This document shows positions 34,888 to 45,427 of a stretch of DNA of 64,000 bases, in pieces (within the stretch, counting starts at the first letter, position 1; each line of letters opens with the position of its first letter). This DNA comes from Serratia quinivorans (GTDB lineage Bacteria; Pseudomonadota; Gammaproteobacteria; Enterobacterales; Enterobacteriaceae): contig UGYN01000002.1 in the NCBI GenBank assembly GCA_900457075.1, positions 5,580,001-5,644,000 of the forward strand, in the 5' to 3' direction. Position numbers and translations under genes: made by a program. The notes beneath the pieces were generated by a model, which was not told where the DNA came from, ran no database searches, and worked only from the letters and a program-made list of their open reading frames with translations.

Positions 34888-36231
34888 TCAGATTAACCAA
34901 CCCAACAATAGCGTGGCGCCAATCACGGTGGACGCACCGCCGATACGGGTGGCGATTTGCGCGAACGGCATCAACCCCATACGGTTGGACGCGGATAGGA
35001 TCGCCACGTCGCCAGTCCCACCTAACCCACTGTGGCAGCAGGTGACGATCGCCGCTTCAACCGGGTACATTTTCAGGTATGGCGCAATCAGGAAGCTCAC
35101 CAGCCCCATCGACAGCACCACCGAACCGCAGACCACCACATAGCCTACCGAGAACACCGCCACCACGCTTTCCAGCGGTACGTACAGCATGCCCAGGCCA
35201 ATCATCAGCGGCCACACCAGCGCGGTTGAAACAAACTTATAAAAACTGTGCGCACCGGTTTCCATTGAGGTCGGGATCACCCGGCAATATTTGCACAGTA
35301 CCGCAAACAGAATCATCAGCACCGGGCCGGGAATATGAACGATGTGTTCGAACAACCCGCCGACGATAAAGAAGGCGCAGATCACCAGCAGTCCGCCGCC
35401 CATCAGCTGGAAATCCACGTTGCCGGTGCTTTCCTTGATGGCAAACACCGCGTTGTCCTGCGCCGACCGGATCAGCATACCGTCACCGCTTAGTGCCTTG
35501 CGCTTCATCCCCAGGCGGGCCAATACGCCTGCCGCCACAATGGCGAAGATATTGCCCAGCACCGCTGCCGGTGCCAGTTGCGCCACGTACACATCCGGCG
35601 TCGATCCAAGGATTGCTGAATAAGCCAGCGACAGCGGTAATATGCCCTCGCCGATACCGCCACCGATAATCGGCACAATGATAAAGAAGAAGGTGTGATA
35701 GAAGGTAAAACCAAACAGTTTGCCCACCAGCAACCCGGTCACCACCGCCGTCACCGTGCCGACCACCAAAGGCACGAACATGCGGATCATGCCCTGGATC
35801 AGGATCACCCGGTTCATGCCGAGAATGCTGCCGACCACCAGGCTGGCGATAACAAAATACAGCAGGTTGGCGTCTTTCATCAGCAGATGAACGGTACCCA
35901 TCACGTTCGGCTGGAAGAAATTAAAATAGACCAGCACCGAAGGCACCATCAGGCACAGAATCGCCGGCCCACCGATATCACGCAGCACCGGGATGCTTTT
36001 GCCCAAATGCGCCAGCGCAAAACCCAGCGTCATAATCACCGCCAAACCGCCGATCATATTCTTTGGCAAGAAGTTGGCATAAGCCGAAATGGCAACAATG
36101 GCACAAATGGTAATAAACAACGCCACCGGCACGGCACCGATATTCATTTTCCGGATTTGATTAATCAGCCCTGATGAATCAGGCGACAACGCCTGTTTAT
36201 CACAGGCCATTTCTGCATTTATCTGTTTCAT
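34888..36231 (-). CDS. 2-hydroxycarboxylate transporter (CitS/CitW/MaeN family)
   Basis: 447-residue secondary transporter of the 2-HCT family (PF03390), which move citrate or malate with Na+ or H+. Family markers: two GGxG reentrant loops, IIGGGIGEGILPLS (about residue 195) and CCHSGLGGTGDVAILSAS (about residue 400), plus the conserved RIGGASTVI near the end. The first 30 residues are hydrophilic. No citrate lyase genes are nearby, so uptake for aerobic use is likely; citrate versus malate cannot be told. Divergent from pckA across 487 nt. Confidence 0.88.
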   Translation of the reverse strand: MKQINAEMACDKQALSPDSSGLINQIRKMNIGAVPVALFITICAIVAISAYANFLPKNMIGGLAVIMTLGFALAHLGKSIPVLRDIGGPAILCLMVPSVLVYFNFFQPNVMGTVHLLMKDANLLYFVIASLVVGSILGMNRVILIQGMIRMFVPLVVGTVTAVVTGLLVGKLFGFTFYHTFFFIIVPIIGGGIGEGILPLSLAYSAILGSTPDVYVAQLAPAAVLGNIFAIVAAGVLARLGMKRKALSGDGMLIRSAQDNAVFAIKESTGNVDFQLMGGGLLVICAFFIVGGLFEHIVHIPGPVLMILFAVLCKYCRVIPTSMETGAHSFYKFVSTALVWPLMIGLGMLYVPLESVVAVFSVGYVVVCGSVVLSMGLVSFLIAPYLKMYPVEAAIVTCCHSGLGGTGDVAILSASNRMGLMPFAQIATRIGGASTVIGATLLLGWLI

Positions 36232-36718
36232 TGTTTACCCTGCTGACAAGTGTTCAGTACGGAGCGGATCGCCCATCGATTTATGAAATAACTTAAACGG
36301 TTAAAAAATTCCATCATAAAACGATGAGGGGTTTTATTATTTATAATTAATTAAAATAGTAGACAGCCATGACGATATGATAAAAAATAAAAACACCAAA
36401 CTAAATTCCGCCTTATTAATCCAATATTGTGAACTTCCACCGATGTTGGTTTTAATTAATTATCGTCAGCGTTTTGTAATTAAAATAATCAGGCTTGAAT
36501 TCGCTGCTATGCTATAGATGGAAGTAAAAATCCGTGCGTTTATTAATGAGAACCGGAGCGGTAATTAGCTGAATCCGGTCAGCTGTACCCGAGCCTGCCC
36601 ATGCACGCGGCACCGTGCAGAAAACAGGCAATAATATATGCCCCATGGCTTTCAGATTGTCGCCGACAGCGCGGCAGCCCGAAAGTCTGCAGGCATAGAA
36701 CTAATAAGGAAGTAGGAT
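36232..36718. promoter_or_regulatory. Divergent control region between the 2-HCT transporter and pckA
   Basis: 487 nt, strongly AT-rich between about 36290 and 36480, without supported genes. It must carry promoters for both genes; AT-rich tracts and a TTAATTAA-containing stretch suggest binding by nucleoid proteins or CRP, but I cannot identify a definite site. Confidence 0.45.
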
Positions 36719-38338
36719 ATGTCTTCAATCGCGATTACCCCACAAACACTGGCCCGTTACGGCATCCATCAGGCTACCGAAATCGTCCATAACCCAAGCT
36801 ACGAGCAATTGTTTACCGAGGAAACCCGTGCCGACCTGCCGGCACTGGAACGCGGTACGGTAACAACGCTGGGCGCGGTCAACGTCGATACTGGTGAATT
36901 CACCGGCCGTTCACCGAAAGATAAATACATCGTGCGTGACGACACCACGCGCGATACCGTCTGGTGGTCCGATAACGGCACCGGCAAAAACGACAACCAA
37001 CCGCTATCGCCGGAAGTCTGGCAGCATCTGAAAACGCTGGTGGGTAACCAACTTTCCGGCAAGCGTCTGTTTGTGGTGGACGCCTTCTGCGGCGCCAATG
37101 CCGACACCCGCCTGAAGGTGCGTTTCATCACCGAGGTGGCCTGGCAGGCACACTTTGTCAAAAACATGTTTATCCGCCCGACGGATGAAGAACTGCAGAA
37201 TTTCGAACCGGACTTCGTGGTAATGAACGGGGCCAAATGCACCAACCCGGACTGGCAACAGCAGGGGCTGCATTCAGAGAACTTCGTTGCCTTTAATCTG
37301 ACCGAGCGTATCCAGCTGATCGGCGGCACCTGGTACGGCGGCGAAATGAAGAAGGGCCTGTTCTCAATCATGAACTACCTGCTGCCGTTGCAGGGTATCG
37401 CCTCAATGCACTGTTCGGCCAACGTCGGCGAACAGGGTGACGTGGCGGTGTTCTTTGGCCTGTCCGGTACCGGTAAAACCACCCTCTCCACCGATCCCAA
37501 ACGTCAGTTGATCGGCGATGACGAACACGGCTGGGATCATGACGGCGTGTTCAACTTTGAAGGCGGCTGCTACGCCAAGACCATCAAACTGTCGCCGCAG
37601 GCCGAACCTGAGATCTATCAGGCTATCCGTCGCAACGCACTGTTGGAAAACGTGCAGGTGCTGGCCGATGGCAGCATTGATTTTGATGACGCCGGCAAGA
37701 CTGAAAACACCCGCGTTTCCTACCCGATTGAGCACATTGAAAACATCGTCAAGCCAGTGTCCAAGGCCGGTCATGCGAAGAAAATCATCTTCCTGACCGC
37801 CGATGCTTTCGGGGTATTGCCGCCGGTATCACGCCTGACGCCGGAACAGACTCAGTACCACTTCCTGTCTGGTTTTACCGCCAAGCTGGCCGGTACCGAG
37901 CGTGGCATCACCACGCCAACCCCAACCTTCTCCGCCTGTTTCGGCGCCGCGTTCCTGACGCTGCACCCGACGCAGTACGCCGAAGTGCTGGTGAAACGTA
38001 TGGAAGCGGCCGGAGCGCAGGCCTATCTGGTGAATACCGGTTGGAACGGCAGCGGCAAGCGTATTTCCATTAAGGACACGCGCGGCATCATCGACGCCAT
38101 TTTGAACGGGGAGATTGAACACGCCGAAACCTTCACCCTGCCGATCTTTGGCCTGGAAGTCCCGACCGCGCTGCCGGGAGTTGACCCTTCCATTCTCGAC
38201 CCGCGTAAAACTTACGCGGACGAATCGCTGTGGCAAGAGAAAGCTCAGGATCTGGCGCAGCGCTTTATCGATAACTTTGCCAAATACACCGTGACACCGG
38301 CGGGTGAAAAACTGGTCAGCGCCGGCCCTAAACTCTAA
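36719..38338 (+). CDS. pckA: Phosphoenolpyruvate carboxykinase (ATP)
   Basis: Gluconeogenic enzyme converting oxaloacetate and ATP to PEP, CO2 and ADP. 539 residues. ATP-binding P-loop GLSGTGKTT (about residue 248), kinase-1a metal site [10 protein letters not shown], substrate-binding [12 protein letters not shown] (about residues 60-70) and [15 protein letters not shown]. Ribosome site AAGGAAG seven nt before the ATG. In E. coli pckA lies elsewhere with envZ/ompR; its place next to a citrate/malate transporter here links C4/C6 acid uptake to gluconeogenesis. Confidence 0.96.
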   Translation: MSSIAITPQTLARYGIHQATEIVHNPSYEQLFTEETRADLPALERGTVTTLGAVNVDTGEFTGRSPKDKYIVRDDTTRDTVWWSDNGTGKNDNQPLSPEVWQHLKTLVGNQLSGKRLFVVDAFCGANADTRLKVRFITEVAWQAHFVKNMFIRPTDEELQNFEPDFVVMNGAKCTNPDWQQQGLHSENFVAFNLTERIQLIGGTWYGGEMKKGLFSIMNYLLPLQGIASMHCSANVGEQGDVAVFFGLSGTGKTTLSTDPKRQLIGDDEHGWDHDGVFNFEGGCYAKTIKLSPQAEPEIYQAIRRNALLENVQVLADGSIDFDDAGKTENTRVSYPIEHIENIVKPVSKAGHAKKIIFLTADAFGVLPPVSRLTPEQTQYHFLSGFTAKLAGTERGITTPTPTFSACFGAAFLTLHPTQYAEVLVKRMEAAGAQAYLVNTGWNGSGKRISIKDTRGIIDAILNGEIEHAETFTLPIFGLEVPTALPGVDPSILDPRKTYADESLWQEKAQDLAQRFIDNFAKYTVTPAGEKLVSAGPKL

Positions 38339-38415
38339 CTAGCCTGCAGGACGCGCCAATGCCCTGCAGACCATCAAACTGAATTTACCGCATTATTGAT
38401 CTATACCTCCATTCT

Positions 38416-38444
38416 CAGGGTGCCCCATGGCACCCTGTTTTTTT
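38416..38444 (+). terminator. Terminator of pckA
   Basis: CAGGGTGCC-CCAT-GGCACCCTG (nine pairs) followed by seven T. The rest of the 343-nt gap to galT (38339-38681) is AT-rich, shows no gene and must hold the galT promoter. Confidence 0.92.
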
Positions 38445-38681
38445 ATCCAAATAAACAAAACTCATACCTCGTTAATCATTTTCCGGCAGACACCGGCAGC
38501 CACAGTCCCTAACGTGGTAACTGAGTCGTCAGTCAGGAATCACACAATTAGCTGTTTTTTATAAAATAAATGATATAAATATTCTGACAATGCCCACTGG
38601 CGCTCATTCAATACGTTTCCGGCCTGCAACCAAAGTTTTAATCCGATCACATATTAATAAAAAAAACAGAGAGCGTACCCG

Positions 38682-40061
38682 ATGAGCAACCGCAACATTG
38701 TCGACGTCAAAGCGTGGATAGACTCCCGCCCGATTTCCCGCTATCAGTGGCTGGTATTAATTCTGTGTTTCGTGATCATCATGTTTGATGGTTATGACGC
38801 CGCGGTGATGGGTTTTATCGCCCCCGCACTGATTGAAGACTGGGGTATTTCGCGCGCCGAAATGGGCCCGATCCTCGGTGCTGCGATGTTTGGCGTCGCT
38901 TTGGGAGCGCTGATCGCCGGCCCCTACTCCGATCGTTTTGGCCGCAAGAAGGTGCTGCTGCTGTCCATTCTGTGCTTTGCGTTGTTCAGCCTGCTGAGCA
39001 CCTTCGCCCGCACCCCGCTGGAAATGGCCTTGCTGCGTTTTCTTACCGGCCTGGGCTTGGGCGCGGTGATGCCCAACTGTGTCACGCTGGTGTCAGAGTA
39101 TATGCCCGAACGCCGCCGCGGCCTGATGATCACCCTGATGTACAGCGGCTTTAATATTGGTTCCGGTGCCGGCGGGTTTATCGCCGCCGCCATGTTGCCG
39201 CACTATGGCTGGAAGGCGGTGCTGTTCCTGGGCGGCATCATGCCGCTGCTGATGTTGCCGCTGCTGATTTGGATCCTGCCGGAATCGACGCTGTATATGG
39301 TGGTGCGCAACCATCACAAAGAAAAAATTGCCCAAATCCTGCGCCGCGCCGGTGGCGTGTTCAGCGCCGGTACCACCTTCATACTGAAAACCCCGGTGAT
39401 CCCAAAGAAAGCCCGCGTGCTGCAACTGTTCAGTAATGGTTACGCCAGAGGCACCCTGGTGTTCTGGCTGACCTATTTTATGGGGCTGTTCGTGATTTAC
39501 CTGCTCAACGGCTGGCTGCCGACCATCGTGCGCGGCGCCGGTTTCTCACTGGAGCGCGCCGCGATTATCGCCGGTCTGTTCCAACTGGGCGGTACCCTGG
39601 GAGGCCTGCTGGTGGGTTACCTGATGGACCGCTTCGTCGCCAAACGGGTGATCGGACTGTTTTATCTGATGGGCATGTTCTGCCTGCTGTCACAGGGTAT
39701 CTGGGGCTTTGGCCCGACGCTGTTGGCGGTGTTGGTCTTTGTTAGCGGCATGTGTATCAACGGGGCGCAGACCGGTCTGCAGGCATTCTCACCGGCATTC
39801 TACCCCACTGAAATGCGCGCGACCGGCGTCAGCTGGATGCACGGCATCGGCCGCAGCGGCGCCATTATCAGCTCGTCAATGGGTGGCGTATTGCTGGGTA
39901 TTTTCCCCGGAGCCACCAGCATTTTTATCATTCTGGCGATCCCGGCGTTGCTGGCGGCGATCACTATCATTAATCATCAAAAGGCACATCCGGCGGAAAT
40001 GGTTAAGGGCATCGACATCACCGATCTGCCCGCGTTGTCACGCACCATGAATAACCGGTAA
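38682..40061 (+). CDS. galT: Aromatic acid:H+ symporter, probable gallate transporter
   Basis: 459-residue 12-TM major facilitator of the AAHS family. The TM1 acidic motif DGYDAAVMGFIAPAL and the loop 2-3 motif GPYSDRFGRKKVLL are typical of PcaK/GalT proteins. It is the first gene of a plus-strand unit leading directly into gallate dioxygenase (24-nt gap), so gallate is the most likely substrate; related acids such as protocatechuate cannot be excluded from the sequence. Confidence 0.82.
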   Translation: MSNRNIVDVKAWIDSRPISRYQWLVLILCFVIIMFDGYDAAVMGFIAPALIEDWGISRAEMGPILGAAMFGVALGALIAGPYSDRFGRKKVLLLSILCFALFSLLSTFARTPLEMALLRFLTGLGLGAVMPNCVTLVSEYMPERRRGLMITLMYSGFNIGSGAGGFIAAAMLPHYGWKAVLFLGGIMPLLMLPLLIWILPESTLYMVVRNHHKEKIAQILRRAGGVFSAGTTFILKTPVIPKKARVLQLFSNGYARGTLVFWLTYFMGLFVIYLLNGWLPTIVRGAGFSLERAAIIAGLFQLGGTLGGLLVGYLMDRFVAKRVIGLFYLMGMFCLLSQGIWGFGPTLLAVLVFVSGMCINGAQTGLQAFSPAFYPTEMRATGVSWMHGIGRSGAIISSSMGGVLLGIFPGATSIFIILAIPALLAAITIINHQKAHPAEMVKGIDITDLPALSRTMNNR

Positions 40062-40085
40062 TTCTTATTAATACAGAGGTAGACG

Positions 40086-41348
40086 ATGGCTAAGATCATT
40101 GGCGGATTGGCGGTGTCACACACCCCAACCATCGGTTTTGCAGTGGATCACAACAAGCAGAACGAAACGGCCTGGGCGCCCATTTTTGACGGTTTCGCCC
40201 CGATGCAGCAATGGCTGGAAGAGAAAAAGCCGGACGTGTTGCTGTATGTCTTCAACGACCACGTGACCTCGTTTTTCTTCGATCACTATTCGGCATTCGT
40301 GCTCGGCATTGACGACAGCTACGCGGTGGCCGACGAAGGTGGCGGCCCGCGTGATTTGCCGCCGATTCGCGGCCATGCGGCGCTGTCACAGCACATCGGT
40401 GCCAGCCTGATGGCCGACGAGTTTGATATGTCGTTCTTCCAGGATAAGCCGCTCGATCACGGGCTGTTCTCTCCGCTCTCCGCCCTGCTGCCGTGGCAGA
40501 ACGGCTGGCCGATGCAGGTGGTGCCGCTGCAGGTCGGGGTGCTGCAGTTCCCGATCCCTTCGGCTCGCCGCTGCTACAAGCTCGGTCAGGCGCTGCGCCG
40601 GGCAATTGAAAGCTTCCCGGAAGACTTGAGCGTCGCGGTGGTGGCCACCGGCGGCGTCTCGCATCAGGTGCATGGCGAACGTTGCGGTTTTAATAATCCG
40701 CAGTGGGATGAGCAGTTTATCGACCTGCTGGTCAATGACCCGGAACGCCTGACCGAAATCACGCTGGCGGAGTACGCCACCCTGGGTGGGCTGGAGGGCG
40801 CGGAGGTGATCATGTGGCTGATTATGCGCGGTGCCCTGTCGGCCAACGTCGAAAAACTGCATCAGGCCTATTACCTGCCGTCCATGACCGGTATCGCCAC
40901 GCTGATCCTGGAAAACCAGGCGCGCGAGGCACCGGTAGATGTCCATCAGCGCCAGCGCGACAAAATCAACCTGCAACTGGCGGGGGTTGAGAAACTGCCG
41001 GGCACCTATCCCTTTACCCATGCGCGCAGCCTGAAAGCCATCCGTATCAACCGTTTCCTGCACAAACTGATCCAGCCGGCCTGGCGCGAACGCTTCAATA
41101 ACGCCCAGCAGGCGCTGTTCGACGAAGCGCAGCTCACCACTGAGGAACAGCAGCTGCTGCGCGAGCTGGACTGGCGCGGGCTGATCCATTACGGCGTCAG
41201 TTTCTTCCTTTTGGAAAAGCTCGGAGCGGTGGTCGGGGTATCCAACCTGCATATCTACTCGGCGATGCGTGGCCAGACGCTGGATGAGTTCCAGCAAACC
41301 CGCAATCAGCAAGTGTTGTATTCCGTTGCGGGGAAAGCGCCAAAATGA
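40086..41348 (+). CDS. galA: Gallate dioxygenase
   Basis: Extradiol ring-cleavage enzyme turning gallate into 4-oxalomesaconate. 420 residues, the size of Pseudomonas putida GalA, in which a LigB-like catalytic domain (about residues 1-280) is fused to a LigA-like C-terminal domain. Candidate Fe(II) ligands: His in SHTPTIGFAVD and His in VFNDHVTSFFF; a catalytic His lies in GGVSHQVHGERCGFNN. Protocatechuate 4,5-dioxygenases have these domains on two chains, so the fusion supports gallate. Its stop overlaps the next start by 4 nt. Confidence 0.9.
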   Translation: MAKIIGGLAVSHTPTIGFAVDHNKQNETAWAPIFDGFAPMQQWLEEKKPDVLLYVFNDHVTSFFFDHYSAFVLGIDDSYAVADEGGGPRDLPPIRGHAALSQHIGASLMADEFDMSFFQDKPLDHGLFSPLSALLPWQNGWPMQVVPLQVGVLQFPIPSARRCYKLGQALRRAIESFPEDLSVAVVATGGVSHQVHGERCGFNNPQWDEQFIDLLVNDPERLTEITLAEYATLGGLEGAEVIMWLIMRGALSANVEKLHQAYYLPSMTGIATLILENQAREAPVDVHQRQRDKINLQLAGVEKLPGTYPFTHARSLKAIRINRFLHKLIQPAWRERFNNAQQALFDEAQLTTEEQQLLRELDWRGLIHYGVSFFLLEKLGAVVGVSNLHIYSAMRGQTLDEFQQTRNQQVLYSVAGKAPK

Positions 41349-42184
41349 ATATTTTTGACCAGCCGAAAATAGACTGTCACCACCATATTTTCGACCCACA
41401 GCGCTTTCCCTATGCGTCAGACAGTGGTTACAACCCACAAGGCCACGAACTGGCAACCCTGGAACATTATCGCGCGGTGATGCAGGCCTACGGCATTCGC
41501 CACTCGTTGATTGTCGGCCCGACGTCGGCTTACAACACCGATAACCGTTACCTGCTGGCGGCACTGGCCGGTGGCGAAGGCCGTCACAAAGGTATTGCCG
41601 TGGTGCCGCGTGATGTGGACAGCCAAACTCTTGCCGGATTGCAGTCACAGGGCGTGGTCGGCATCGCGCTGAATGTGGCGATGCTCGGCGTCGAACCTTT
41701 CTTGCAGTTGGATCGGCTAATGGGGCAACTGGCAGAACTGGAGATGTTCGCGCAAATCCAGGTGCAGGACGACCAGTTACCGGCGCTAATGCCGCTGCTG
41801 GCACGCACCCGCACCCGGCTGCTGTTCGACCATTCGGGTCGGCCGGACGTCAGCGCGGGTCTTCAACAACCGGCGTTTCAGGCTCTGCTGTCGTTGGCGC
41901 AGCGTGAGCACACCTACGTCAAGCTTTCCGGTCTGGCCAAGTTTTCACGCCAACAGTATCCGTTCCGCGACGGTCAGCCTTACCTGCTGGCGCTGCTGGC
42001 GGCCTACGGCGGTGAGAAATGCATGTGGGGATCGGACTGGCCTTTCCTGCGTGCCACCGAACGCATGGATATGGGCACGCTGCTGATGCTGGCCGAACAG
42101 ATGTTCCCCGACGCACCAACGCGCCGGCAAATTTTATGGCAGACGCCGCAGCGGCTGTTTGGTTTTAGCGAGTTATCGGAGTAA
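41345..42184 (+). CDS. Amidohydrolase-2 family, 2-pyrone-4,6-dicarboxylate lactonase-like
   Basis: 279-residue TIM-barrel metal hydrolase. The HxH pair is in [11 protein letters not shown], further His in [11 protein letters not shown], and the catalytic Asp in [11 protein letters not shown], the pattern of LigI-type lactonases that open 2-pyrone-4,6-dicarboxylate (PDC). PDC is known to arise as a side product when the ring-opened product of gallate cyclises, so this enzyme would return it as 4-oxalomesaconate. Embedded in the galTA unit (overlap with galA, 2-nt gap to aroQ). Family is firm, substrate inferred from context. Confidence 0.75.
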   Translation: MNIFDQPKIDCHHHIFDPQRFPYASDSGYNPQGHELATLEHYRAVMQAYGIRHSLIVGPTSAYNTDNRYLLAALAGGEGRHKGIAVVPRDVDSQTLAGLQSQGVVGIALNVAMLGVEPFLQLDRLMGQLAELEMFAQIQVQDDQLPALMPLLARTRTRLLFDHSGRPDVSAGLQQPAFQALLSLAQREHTYVKLSGLAKFSRQQYPFRDGQPYLLALLAAYGGEKCMWGSDWPFLRATERMDMGTLLMLAEQMFPDAPTRRQILWQTPQRLFGFSELSE

Positions 42185-42186
42185 AG

Positions 42187-42615
42187 ATGAAAACCATTTA
42201 CGTGCTCAATGGCCCGAACCTGAACCTGTTAGGCACCCGCGAGCCTGAGACCTACGGCTATGACACGCTGGCGACCATCGAACAACTGTGTCGCAGCACC
42301 GCCGCCGAGCTGGAGTGCCGGCTGGAGTTTCGCCAGACCAACCATGAAGGTGAAATGATTGACTGGATCCAGCAAATGCGCGGCAAGGCCCATGCGCTGG
42401 TGATCAATCCGGCAGCCTGGACGCACACCTCGGTGGCAATACGTGACGCCGTCACGGCAGTAGCCTTACCACTGTTCGAGGTGCACATCACCAACGTGCA
42501 CAAGCGCGAGCCGTTCCGCCATCATTCCTACCTGTCCGACGTGGCCAACGGCGTGATTTGCGGCTTTGGCATTCAGGGATACCGTTACGCGCTGATGCAG
42601 GCGGCACGGTTATAA
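42187..42615 (+). CDS. aroQ: Type II 3-dehydroquinate dehydratase
   Basis: 142-residue small dodecameric dehydroquinase. Motifs [20 protein letters not shown] (with the catalytic Arg/Tyr lid), [14 protein letters not shown] and [17 protein letters not shown] with the catalytic His. Enterics usually use type I AroD for shikimate synthesis, whereas type II enzymes often serve quinate or shikimate breakdown. Placement as the last gene of the gallate unit favours a catabolic role making 3-dehydroshikimate. Stops 3 nt from the converging galR. Confidence 0.92.
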   Translation: MKTIYVLNGPNLNLLGTREPETYGYDTLATIEQLCRSTAAELECRLEFRQTNHEGEMIDWIQQMRGKAHALVINPAAWTHTSVAIRDAVTAVALPLFEVHITNVHKREPFRHHSYLSDVANGVICGFGIQGYRYALMQAARL

Positions 42616-42618
42616 TCG

Positions 42619-43846
42619 CTACAGGTTAACCGCACAGACTTCCCGCAGGCAGGCGATCAGCGCCTGCGCCGCCGGGGAGTGCAGGCTGCCGGTGCGGCAA
42701 CTCAGACCGATGGCGCGTCCGGTATTGGGCAGCGCTATCGGTAACTGAACCAGTTCACCGGAGGCCAGCTCATATTCCAACTGGTGGGCTGACACCGCCG
42801 CCAGCATGTCTGAATTCAGCAGCAAACCCCTCACCAATGCCAAATCGCCGGTTTCCACCACCGGATTGGGTACCGGAATATTCATCGCCAGGAAGCAATC
42901 GTCCAGCAAGCGCCGCGCCGGCGTGGCGGAGCGTGGTAAGACCCAGCGCGCCTCTCTCAGCTGTTCAGGCCTTAAGCCTGGTGTCGCCAGTGGGTGATCG
43001 CGGCGCGCCAGCAGCACCATATCCTCGGTAAACAGCGTTTCACTGTACACATCGGCGGCATAATCGCTGGCGCGCAGAGCACCAAAAATAAAATCGATAT
43101 CCCCGGAACGCAGCTCGGTGGCCAGGGCGGCAAAGGCGCTTTCGTTGGTCACCACGCTGACGCCCGGATAGCGGGAGGTCAGTTGGATGATGGCCTGCGG
43201 CAACAGCCGGGTACGTCCCAACGGTAATGCCCCCACCCGCACACGCCCCTCCAGCACCCCGCGGCGAGCAGCGATATCCGCGGGAATATGTTGCAGTTCA
43301 TTCAGCGCACGGCGAACGTTAGCCTCGATTTCACGGCCGGCCAGCGACGGTACCATCCCCCTGTGGGGTGCGCTCCAGCAACGGCACCCCGGCACCGTTT
43401 TCCAGCACCTTGAGCGCGGCACTGATCGCCGGCTGGCTTAGTCCGAGCAGCGTGGCGACGGTTTGCATATGCCGGGTTTCACACAGGCAGACGAAAATCT
43501 GCAGTCGTCGCACATTGAACAGGTACAAGGGTTCGGGATCGCCGCGCGTCTGGCCCCCCTTGCCCTGTAAGCGCTTTAGCAGCGCCGGTATCTGGTGCAA
43601 TTCATCAATCGCCCGCCGGGCGCGCGGCAGCACGCATTTGCCAAAGTCGGTCAGCAGCATGCCGCTGGCATGGCGTTCAAACAAGGGTGCCGCCAGCTGC
43701 TGCTCCAAATCGCGGATTGAGCGGGTGACTGCCGACTGGGTTCGGAATAGCTCATCGGCTGCGCGTGAGACGCTTCCCTGGGTCACTACCTGACTGAATG
43801 CCCTGATTTGCATCAGGTTTGTCAGCATATTCTCATCATAGTCCAT
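42619..43846 (-). CDS. galR: LysR-family regulator with two tandem HTH domains, probable GalR (one frameshift)
   Basis: After removing one extra base from the C-run at 43357-43361 (plus-strand numbering), the gene encodes 408 residues. There is a first LysR HTH at about residues 8-65 (AFSQVVTQGSVSRAADELFR). A second, distinct LysR HTH lies at about 108-168 (RRLQIFVCLCETRHMQTVAT), followed by a normal substrate-binding domain (GRVRVGALPLGRTRLLPQAI onward). Usual LysR proteins have one HTH and about 300 residues. The ATG at 43846 follows GGAG. Divergent from galB and convergent with aroQ, so it is the likely activator of the cluster. The frameshift leaves Q-G-M-V-P-S-L as the joined sequence. 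Confidence 0.82.
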
Positions 43847-43971
43847 CGCGTCATCTCCTTTTCCCGTGGCTGGCAATATAAATAAAACGCATACCTGCTG
43901 CAATCAAATGAATTATCCGTCCTCCGCCTGAGCTGACAGCATGAAGTCATTACACCGACCCAAGGAATCCG

Positions 43972-44716
43972 ATGATGACGAATACAGCCTCAAACAAAAC
44001 CGCCCTGGTAGTCAGCGCCCATTCCGCCGATTTTGTCTGGCGTGCCGGCGGCGCGATCGCCCTGCATACCCAACTTGGCTATCAGGTCCACGTGGTTTGC
44101 CTGTCGTTTGGCGAGCGGGGAGAATCCGCCAAGCTGTGGCGTAAAGGCCAGATGACCGAGGACAAAGTGAAAGCCTCCCGGCGCGAGGAGGCCCACGCCG
44201 CTGCCGAGATCCTGGGCGCCAGCATCGAATTCTTTGATATGGGTGACTATCCGCTACGGGCCGATAAAGAGGCGCTGTTCCGCCTGGCCGACGTATTCCG
44301 AAAAGTACAGCCGCACTTTGTGCTGACCCATTCGCAAAAAGATCCGTACAACTACGATCACCCGCTGGCCAGCCACCTGACTCAGGAGGCCCGCATTATC
44401 GCCCAGGCAGAAGGCTATCGCCCAGGTGAAACCATCGTCGGTGCGCCGCCGGTGTACCTGTTCGAACCGCATCAGCCGGAACAGTGCGAATGGAAGCCGG
44501 ACGTGCTGCTGGATATCACCGAAGTATGGGACAAAAAATACCAGGCGATCCAGTGTATGGCCGGTCAGGAACACCTGTGGGAATTACTACACCCGCGTCG
44601 CCCAGCAGCGCGGCGTGCAGGCCAAACGCAACGTCGGCATCACCAGTAGCAAAAACATCGTTTACGGCGAAGGCTACCAAAGCATCTTCCCGCGCGTGAC
44701 GGGAGAACTGGCATGA
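43972..44716 (+). CDS. galB: 4-oxalomesaconate hydratase (one frameshift)
   Basis: PIG-L/LmbE-fold zinc enzyme adding water to the enol form of 4-oxalomesaconate to give 4-carboxy-4-hydroxy-2-oxoadipate. The LmbE-type motif [12 protein letters not shown] (normally AHPDD-like) is at about residues 16-27, with SHSADF-type ligand residues and [13 protein letters not shown] later. An extra T at 44584-44585 breaks the frame; repaired, [14 protein letters not shown] continues to the end, 247 residues. Tandem ATGs follow AAGGA. The repaired stop overlaps the galC start (ATGA). Confidence 0.85.
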
Positions 44717-45426
44717 GCCTGATCGGTAAAAAAGGCGTGGTGATCCGCAATATCCCACGGGCAAACGCCAACACTCTGGATGCCCTGGCCGAATTTGGTG
44801 TAGCCACGGTGCATGAAGCGCAAGGCCGCAAAGGCCTGCTGGACCCGGCAATCCGCCCGATCCAACAGGACCACGGCATCGCCGGCAGCGCAGTGACGGT
44901 GTTGGTCGCACCCGGTGATAACTGGATGTTTCACGTGGCGGTTGAGCAGTGTCGGCCCGGCGACATTTTGGTGGTCGCCCCCACTTCCCCCTGCAGCGAC
45001 GGCTACTTCGGCGATTTGCTGGCCACCTCACTGAAAGCACGCGGCGTGCGCGGTCTGATCGCCGACCTCGGCGTGCGTGATACTCGCACCCTGCGGGAAA
45101 TGGGCTTTCCGGTCTGGTCACGGGCGGTGTATGCCCAGGGCACGGTGAAAGAGACGCTCGGTTCAGTCAACGTACCGCTGGTCTGCGCCGGGCAACTGAT
45201 TTACCCCGGCGACGCGATGATCGCCGATGACGACGGCGTGGTGGTGGTGCGACAAACCGAGGCAGAACAGGTGCTGGCGGCCAGCCGTCAGCGTGCCGAG
45301 CTGGAAGAGAGCAAGCGTCTGCGTATGGCCAACGGCGAACTGGGGCTGGATATCTACCAGATGCGCCCACGGCTGGCGGAAAAAGGCCTGAAATATTACG
45401 ACTCACTGGATCTGCTGGAGGATTAA
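44713..45426 (+). CDS. galC: 4-carboxy-4-hydroxy-2-oxoadipate aldolase
   Basis: 237-residue class II pyruvate aldolase of the RraA-like fold, splitting the C6 tricarboxylic acid into pyruvate and oxaloacetate. Signature [23 protein letters not shown] carries the Asp/Arg active-site residues, and [14 protein letters not shown] is the N-terminal substrate loop. It is larger than RraA proper by a C-terminal extension typical of HMG/CHA aldolases. Coupled to galB and galD (1-nt gap). Confidence 0.9.
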   Translation: MSLIGKKGVVIRNIPRANANTLDALAEFGVATVHEAQGRKGLLDPAIRPIQQDHGIAGSAVTVLVAPGDNWMFHVAVEQCRPGDILVVAPTSPCSDGYFGDLLATSLKARGVRGLIADLGVRDTRTLREMGFPVWSRAVYAQGTVKETLGSVNVPLVCAGQLIYPGDAMIADDDGVVVVRQTEAEQVLAASRQRAELEESKRLRMANGELGLDIYQMRPRLAEKGLKYYDSLDLLED

Positions 45427-45427
45427 C

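Noticed and set aside
40386..41804. 472-codon open frame on the minus strand
   Set aside because: Antisense to galA and the lactonase-like gene; Arg/Pro-rich low-information translation.
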